Of a stretch of DNA of 64,000 bases, positions 58,256 to 64,000 are shown one piece after another. The notes below the pieces were generated by a model that was not told the DNA's origin, did not search any database, and worked only from the letters and a program-made list of their open reading frames with translations. The first letter of the stretch is position 1. Every line of letters starts with the position of its first letter. The stretch is taken from assembly GCA_025266875.1 (NCBI GenBank), contig JALLLT010000018.1, positions 124,001-188,000 of the forward strand, read 5' to 3'. This DNA comes from Fennellomyces sp. T-0311 (lineage: Eukaryota > Mucoromycota > Mucoromycetes > Mucorales > Lichtheimiaceae). The translations under genes and the position numbers were made by a program.

Positions 58256-61008
58256 TTATGCAGTTTCACTCAATAACTCTGGCTGTTGAGTTGGCGGGAT
58301 ATCTTGGCTTCGTCCTGCGCGGCGTACATGTCGCATAAGAACAACCATGGCAGCTGGTGTCATGCCTTCGATACGTTTTGCGGCACCCTATCCATTTGTG
58401 GGTCAGATATAAAAATAACAGCGGGATAATCAATGCAACTTACCAAGGTCTCAGGACGAACGTCAGCAAGCTTATGGCGCACTTCCGTCGAGATTTGTGT
58501 CAATCTATATCAGAGTTAATAATCGCGTGAGGTTGCATAGGGTTTGTATACTTTGAGTAATCCAAGTTGACGTCAAGCTTGAGATTCTCATCGCGTTTCA
58601 GTGCTGCTACTTCGGCTTCTTGACGCTTGAGATAGGGCTTGTATTGACCTATTCAACGGGGTAAACACAGGAAACTCCCTTTATCGCTATTGCTGAATGT
58701 ACCTTCAATCAGCAGACGCTCTCGCAAAGTCTCGTCGAGTTGGTTTAGCACGGGGACGGAACTAAACAGTGCTTGCAACGATACGTCTGGACGCATCAAC
58801 ATATCCAACCCACTACAAACAAACATGGTTAACAACGCGCAATCACTAATACGCCAATTGAATAGTTTACCATCGCAAAATACCGTTGTCGTTCACCTTT
58901 TGTCGGCCAGTCATAATGCCTTCCTTGAACCAAGCAGTGACCGACATTCGCATTCCTTCCAAAGCGTCTATCGCCTCTGCCAAGGACTTGGCTGTTTGAT
59001 CATGCTGCTGCCATCGTTCCTCCTTCACGACACCGGCTTCGTAGCCCTTTTGCGTGAGACGCAAATCAGCATTATCCGAGCGTAACAAGAGTCGGTATTC
59101 GGAACGAGACGTAAAGACGCGATACGGCTCTTCGACGCCCTTGGTGATCAAATCATCGATCAATACACCAATGTATGCGTCAGATCGATCCAGGATGAAG
59201 GGTGGACGGTTCAGTGCGAGCAACCCAGCGTTGATGCCTGCAATGATACCCTGCGCCGCTGCTTCCTCGTATCCGGTGGTTCCGTTGATTTGACCAGCAA
59301 GGAAAAGACCGCTGATACGTTTGGTTTCCAGTGTGGAACGTAACTCGCGTGGATCGACATGGTCGTATTCAACACCATATGCTACCATCCATCGTTAGAC
59401 AATGTTTATGCAGAGTTGCATTCGTTTACCAGGCATCGTCATATCCACGTTTTCCAAACCCTTGACCATGCGCAGAAAGTTGAGCTGCACATCTTCGGGC
59501 ATGGTGTTGGAAATGCCGTTGGGATACACGATAGGCGTGTCCAGACCTTCCGGTTCCAACCAGATGGTGTGACCAGACTTGTCTCTGAATCGCTTGATTT
59601 TGCTTTCGAGTGACGGGCAGTATCTGCAGCAGCAAATGAGTTTACCCCCTGTCCTGTGCATGCGCCAGAGCAAAACAGCTCACCTTGGGCCCTTGACGGT
59701 CTCGCGGATATGGATGCTTTGGTCAAAGTTCTGCTCGATGTACTGATGGACTTGGGGGTTGGTTCGGGTTTGATGGCACAAGATTTGTTGATCCTACAAA
59801 GTTTACATAGTTGGTATTGTTTTTTCCTTGTTGCGGTCGGAACGTACAGCGTAGGGCACCGTTTTGTGGAGATAAGAAAACGGCATGGGCGGATCGTCTC
59901 CTCGTTGAATCTCCAACCCTTCGTAATTGATCGTTCGACCGTCCAGTCGGGGAGGCGTTCCTATACGGTTCCAAATCAACCATCCGTTCGCTCCCCCTTC
60001 TCTTAACTGCCAAAAATACCTGTTTTTAATCGTGCCAGCTTGAACCCGGCGTCGCGCAAAGACTTGGATAACCCAATGGACGGGTTCTCGCCTATACGGC
60101 CAGCGGGCCAGACCTTGAGACCTGTATGCGTGGTTATGCGATGGGAAACAGAACAATGGGCGTTCACACTTGCCTAAATGGATTTCACCACCCAGAAAAG
60201 TCCCGGTTGTGATGACAATGTTGGGAGCTCGCAGGGTTTGTCCGTTGTCTAAAAGCCAGAAAGTTTGTTTGGCGATTGTACATTGGCGAATCGACCAACT
60301 TTACCTAATCGGATACCCTGAACCGTCGATATCGCGCCCCTCTCCTTGATGGCCTGGTGTTCTGCCTCCGTCTCGCCCTTGCTCAGCACCAAGTCCGCCA
60401 CGCTGCCCGACCGGATCGTGAGGTTCGGATACGTCTTTAGGTATTCCTGCAAGTGCCGTTTGTACAGCTTGCGGTCGATTTGTGCTCGCGGTCCCTATCA
60501 GCGCGCTCGTCTTACAACCTGCTACATTGCCTGTCTCTGCAATCGCTTACATAGACCGCCGGACCCTTGGACCGGTTGAGGACCTTGAATTGGATACCGG
60601 AAAGATCTTTATTTTGTTTGTTAGCACGCTGCATAGAGTTAACAAAGCGATGGACGTTACCAGATATGCGCCCACATACACCGTCCAGCGCATCGATTTC
60701 TCGAACAAGCACACCTTTGCCGACGCCGCCGAACGACGGGTTGCACGACATTTCACCTATTCAGCATATTTTACATGTGCGTTGGTTAGCAGGCCGATTG
60801 AATGAGGAGCAGGAAGGGGATCGTTGGTTGTTTTACCAATAGTATCGGTATTTTGAGTGATCAGCAGTGTCCGTGCACCTACTCTTGCAGCGGCCGTGCA
60901 AGCTTCTGTACCGGCATGGCCGCCGCCAATGACAATGACGTCGTAATCGGCAGGAGCCCGTTGCGTATGAATCGATCGTCTCGCCAGCAATCGGATCGAT
61001 CGATGCAT
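58256..61008 (-). CDS. MTO1: Mitochondrial tRNA uridine-modifying enzyme MTO1 (MnmG/GidA)
   Basis: FAD enzyme that, with MSS1/MnmE, installs the carboxymethylaminomethyl group on wobble U34 of mitochondrial tRNAs; 672 residues. Fourteen exons from the start: 61008-60837, 60756-60661, 60606-60551, 60494-60305, 60248-60174, 60121-60020, 59960-59848, 59793-59684, 59623-59430, 59381-58871, 58812-58703, 58648-58552, 58504-58444, 58387-58256. An Arg-rich N-terminus ([14 protein letters not shown]) suits mitochondrial import. The FAD motif is [14 protein letters not shown]; both family signatures are present ([11 protein letters not shown] and [18 protein letters not shown]). Intron 5 starts with GC (TTAG|GCAAGT), which is the only way to keep [14 protein letters not shown] in frame. 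Shares a 96-base spacer with the divergent acetyltransferase gene. Confidence 0.95.
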
Positions 61009-61104
61009 ATTTATGTAAAATGGTGGTCACAAAGAAAAAACACTCTTCAGGTCCTTTTCCTTTTTGGAATAGCGCCCGCTTTACACAGAACCTATTCGGA
61101 GAAA
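61009..61104. promoter_or_regulatory. Bidirectional promoter between MTO1 and the acetyltransferase
   Basis: Only 96 bases separate the two start codons, so both genes must start transcription within or across this interval. No TATA box is obvious. Confidence 0.5.
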
Positions 61105-61674
61105 ATGAGCATTCGAGAGTACGAATGTAAGGATGAACTGGCAGTACAACGACTCTACTGGGAAACAGCCCAGCAGCATCGCACCCGTCAGATACTTGAA
61201 ACGGTGACCAAACGACGGAATGCGCGACGGACTTGGCAAGCGGGACTGGTCGGGTTACTGAGTCTTCACTTTGCAAGTAATAAAGGGCGCGCACTGCTCC
61301 TATTGGAACTGGCGCTATGGAGCGCAGGCGTTGGCGTGGGATGGTATATGTGGATACGCAACGAATGGCAGCAGGTGGTGACTCGACGCAGCGCGCACAT
61401 GGCGTCGTTGCTGAAGGACATCAAAGACGGGGATGCAAAGAACAACGCCTGGGTGATGGAGCAGAAGGATGGCATCGTCGGCGCTGTGGCTCTGCAATAT
61501 GAGCAGGAGGAGCATGAAGGCAGGATACGAAATTTGACAGGTGTCGAGTCGAGAATTGAACTAGCACTGGTTCGAACAGTGATCCAATTTGCCCGGCAAC
61601 AGGGTATCCAGGTGATTGCTAAAAGTGGAGATGATGCAAAGTGGTCCGAATGTTGTTTTTCGGTTGATTCTTGA
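61105..61674 (+). CDS. NAT8-like N-acetyltransferase-fold membrane protein
   Basis: Intronless, 189 residues. N-terminal GNAT entry (MSIREYECKDELAVQRLYWE), a hydrophobic pair of helices (about residues 50-90, ALLLLELALWSAGVGVGWYM) and the GNAT core: WVMEQKDGIVGAVALQYEQE, then ALVRTVIQFARQQGIQVIAK. Membrane-anchored NAT8-type enzymes have this plan. The acetyl-CoA loop normally reads R/QxxGxG/A; here the segment is ESRIELALV and lacks the glycines, and the usual C-terminal Y-x-K-x-GF is replaced by CCFSVDS. So catalytic activity is doubtful. ATG 61105 is taken because upstream codons of the same frame overlap the leader of the divergent MTO1 gene. Confidence 0.65.
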   Translation: MSIREYECKDELAVQRLYWETAQQHRTRQILETVTKRRNARRTWQAGLVGLLSLHFASNKGRALLLLELALWSAGVGVGWYMWIRNEWQQVVTRRSAHMASLLKDIKDGDAKNNAWVMEQKDGIVGAVALQYEQEEHEGRIRNLTGVESRIELALVRTVIQFARQQGIQVIAKSGDDAKWSECCFSVDS

Positions 61675-61790
61675 ACCAGACCTATATCTCTCCGCAGCCG
61701 TTTATTTCTTATTAATGTTACTCGCTTCCTCTCTATCTCTCTCTTTCTTTCTCTCCCTCTCCCTCTCTCTCTTATCATCCCCCGCCCTTG

Positions 61791-62810
61791 ATGTCGTCGC
61801 CCGCCCTGCATCATCTCCAGATTCCTCGCGACCCCATCCACCACCTGTTCTCTCCCACAACCCTCGCCCATGACCTTTCTTATGTCGACAATACATACTA
61901 CGTGTCCAATGAACCATCGCCGAGATCGTCCACTAGTCCCACCGACGTATCGCGCTCCAAAATGACTGAAAAGTCGCAGCAATCCATCACTCGCATGCAT
62001 ACAATGACGTTTAACCGTGCCGTCAACGTATTGTCGTCCATCTCGCGGTTGGATCTGTGAGAATTGAACCAGTGTGTGTTGTTTGTGCTGTGTTTATAAC
62101 GCTAACCAAAAGTTAACTTGATTTGGCATAGTCGAGCCGTGGGTCTCTATGTCATTCCACCCCAACTCACAACACTGACGCGCCTCACGCTGCTGGATCT
62201 GTCGTACAATCGCCTGGAAACACTGCCATCGTCCATCCGCCAGCTCAAACACCTGCGCCAACTGAACCTGGCCCACAATCGCCTGCAACACATACCGAAC
62301 GCATTGAACAGCTTGAAAAAACTCACCTATCTCGACCTGTCGTACAATACGTTCAGCGATATCCCGCTCAGCTTGACCAGCCTCGCCAACTTGACCTATC
62401 TCGATCTGTCGTACAGCCGAATAGACGCCGTGCCAGCCGAATTACTGCGATTGTCCATTGCCACGATCAAAACCGACGGATGTCCTCAGTTGCAGATTAA
62501 ACTGTCAGAATTCACGCATTCACTTGCGCACGACCCACCCAGCTTGGCGGAAATTTGTGCTCGACAGCTGGCTACCCCGCAAAAACGCAGAGAGCAACAG
62601 CAGGATTTGCCCGATCATTTGCAAAGCTATCTCGGCCAATCGAAAGCTTGCTTTTATTGCGGTGAACCCTATTTTGACAATCCGGTGATTCGGTACCGCA
62701 TCGTCCAGCAGCATGACGGCCACTGCATGCCTGTCAGATACAATCTGTGCTCAGCCCATTGGAGTGACGACCAGGACAGGATCCTGGCCTTGTTTTCTCG
62801 CCATTCATAA
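61791..62810 (+). CDS. Leucine-rich-repeat protein with C-terminal cysteine module
   Basis: About 314 residues. Exons 61791-62056 and 62132-62810. The N-terminal 85 residues are Ser/Pro/His-rich. Four to five typical LRRs follow (LTLLDLSYNRLETLPSSIRQ, LRQLNLAHNRLQHIPNALNS, LTYLDLSYNTFSDIPLSLTS, LTYLDLSYSRIDAVPAELLR), of the SHOC2/Ras-binding LRR kind. The C-terminus carries KACFYCGEPYFDNPVIRYR and PVRYNLCSAHW, a CxxC...CxxH pattern that could bind zinc. Likely an adaptor; partner unknown. ATG 61791 starts just after a CT tract at 61731-61775, which looks like the leader. A later in-frame ATG at about 61963 would remove the disordered head. Confidence 0.8.
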
Positions 62811-63161
62811 CCCCTCTCTTTTGTAACAACCGCAACATGTATTACTCTCTCTCTCTCCTGCATAATCTTTCATACTACTTTCTGCTTCATAATAATAATA
62901 TCGCATGCTCATTTCTTCTGTATTTATCGGTCTTTGTGACGTTAGAACCGCTCATGCCTGCGCGAGGGTTACCGTTTGACCCCTGTCCATGCGCGCAATT
63001 GACTTCTTGCAAACCCTGATGGCCCCTGCCCCACCTATCGTACATGAACACAGAAAGAATCAAGGGTTATCCCACCCATGTCCACTTGTACATATAAAGA
63101 CAAACCAGCCAAAGGCGTCGATTAAGCCCTGTTTCTTATTTCCTGTTTTCACTTACCCAAG
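62811..63161. other. Spacer with the promoter of the thaumatin-like gene
   Basis: About 350 bases; a CT run at about 62844-62857 and a TATA box at 63093-63099. No gene. Confidence 0.5.
63093..63099 (+). promoter_or_regulatory. TATA box of the thaumatin-like gene
   Basis: TATAAAG lies 69 bases before the ATG at 63162, a normal distance allowing a short leader. Consensus match only. Confidence 0.55.
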
Positions 63162-63920
63162 ATGCGCACCGCATTGATCTTCACTGCTGCTACCCTTCTC
63201 CTTGGCTCCTCGGTGTACGGCGACAAGACCATCAATGTTGTCAACAACTGCGAGGACACCATCAGCGTTGGTGTGTTGACCAATGGCAAAAGTAGTAGCG
63301 GACCCGAGCAATCCTTTGACTTATCCCCAGGCTCCAGTCAAAGCATTTCCAAGAGCGACAAGTGGGGTGGCCGCGTGTGGGGCCGACACGATTGCAAAGG
63401 AAAGAACTCCAAGGGATGTGGTACTCCCGGCACCGGTAATCCAGCTTCTCTTGCCGAGTTCTTCTTCAAGGGATCCGGCGACCATGATTATTATGATATC
63501 AGTTTAGTGGATGGTTACAACCTGCCAATGACTATCACTCCCGATGAAAGTGGTGGTGGCGGTTCCTCGGGCAAGTACAAGTGTGGCTCTCCTTCCTGTG
63601 ATGTGCCCAAGTGCCCCAACGAATATGCCATCGTGGATGACAATGGTAAAGTAACTGGCTGTCAGAGCAGCTGCTCGAAGACTAGCAGCGATGAACATTG
63701 CTGCAAGGGTGATCACGATGACCCCGAGGTTTGCAAGCCTGATGCACAATCCAAATCTGTCAAGGACGCTTGTCCCGACGCTTATTCTGTAAGTTTATCC
63801 TTTTATTTTGTTGTTGTTATGGGAGATGACAACTGACAACATTGGATTTAGTTTGCGTACGATGACCAAACAAGTACTTTTAACTGCCAAGTGTCCAAAT
63901 ACACTGTCAAGTTCTGCTAA
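63162..63920 (+). CDS. Secreted thaumatin-like protein
   Basis: Exons 63162-63788 and 63852-63920 encode 231 residues. A cleavable signal peptide (MRTALIFTAATLLLGSSVYG) is followed by the thaumatin fold: KTINVVNNCEDTISVGVL, SISKSDKWGGRVWGRHDC, KGKNSKGCGTPGTGNPASLA, FFFKGSGDHDYYDISLVDGY. Many cysteines (about 16) fit the disulfide-rich fold, and the protein ends in KYTVKFC. Fungal members act on or bind wall glucans; some plant ones are antifungal. The characteristic acidic cleft (D/E in LVDG region) is present. A Gly-rich linker (SGGGGSSG) sits mid-protein. The strong TATA box fits an inducible or highly expressed gene. Confidence 0.92.
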
Positions 63921-64000
63921 AAAAATCACAATGTCGGAATACTCTTATATTACTTAGTAATTTACTATAAAGAAACTTTCTATCAAAACGCTTGTTGTTC

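Noticed and set aside
61266..62000. 244-codon minus-strand frame.
   Set aside because: Antisense to the acetyltransferase and the LRR gene leader; its Arg/Glu-rich part is the complement of the CT tract.
1..64000. CRISPR arrays, prokaryotic operons, riboswitches.
   Set aside because: No regularly spaced direct repeats were seen, and spliced eukaryotic genes make such features unexpected.

Overview
The window is nuclear DNA from a filamentous fungus, most likely Mucoromycota/Mucorales. The protein genes are cut by many short introns (about 45-70 bases) with GT/GC...AG borders. The mobile-element remnants resemble families I know from Mucorales: a Tc1-like DDE element, a PIF/Harbinger element, a LINE C-terminus and a DIRS-like RNase H. 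The lineage is an inference; no rRNA or tRNA is visible to confirm it. Coordinates of spliced genes come from joining reading frames at consensus splice sites and checking phase, not from transcripts.

Layout. 0.2-4.8 kb: two tandem nine-exon cytochrome P450 genes (+). 4.8-9.6 kb: decayed sequence with a LINE end, a shared repeat and a HET-domain fragment. 9.6-12.0 kb: a TPR/F-box/LRR gene of the Pof3/Dia2 type. 12.4-21.2 kb: a second decayed zone with a broken Harbinger element, a broken Tc1-like transposase, an Hsp20-like frame with two stops, and a decayed copy of the F-box gene's 3' end. 21.2-34 kb and on to 35.1 kb: a housekeeping block with a BAR-PH-GRAM-VASt (LAM-type) sterol-transfer protein, adenine phosphoribosyltransferase, a Pumilio (PUF) regulator, a zinc-ribbon ZNRD2-like protein and a GPATCH11-like protein. 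35.2-44.4 kb: a third copy of the tandem P450 family (-), a different P450 (+), an intact single-exon HET-domain gene (-) and its decayed neighbour copy. 44.4-49.3 kb: AMP deaminase and a plasma-membrane syntaxin. 49.3-58.2 kb: a third decayed zone with one small unknown gene, a decayed multi-exon gene and its partial copy, and the second copies of repeats seen at 6-7.5 kb. 58.3-63.9 kb: mitochondrial tRNA-modifying MTO1/MnmG, divergent from a NAT8-like acetyltransferase, then an LRR protein and a secreted thaumatin-like protein.

How the parts relate. The housekeeping genes look like ordinary neighbours, not a pathway, although APRT (makes AMP) and AMP deaminase (uses AMP) both belong to purine salvage. 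The more dynamic content is paralogous: three P450s sharing one gene structure, three HET-domain copies (one intact, two decayed), and F-box remnants. These lie at the edges of the transposon-rich zones, which fits birth-and-death evolution of accessory genes there. I did not find a convincing wholly new molecular system. The most unusual points are the P450 copy with a glycine in place of the I-helix acid and a GC-AG intron, a second P450 with a one-residue insertion in the heme loop, the HET trio, and the repeat families shared between the two ends of the window.
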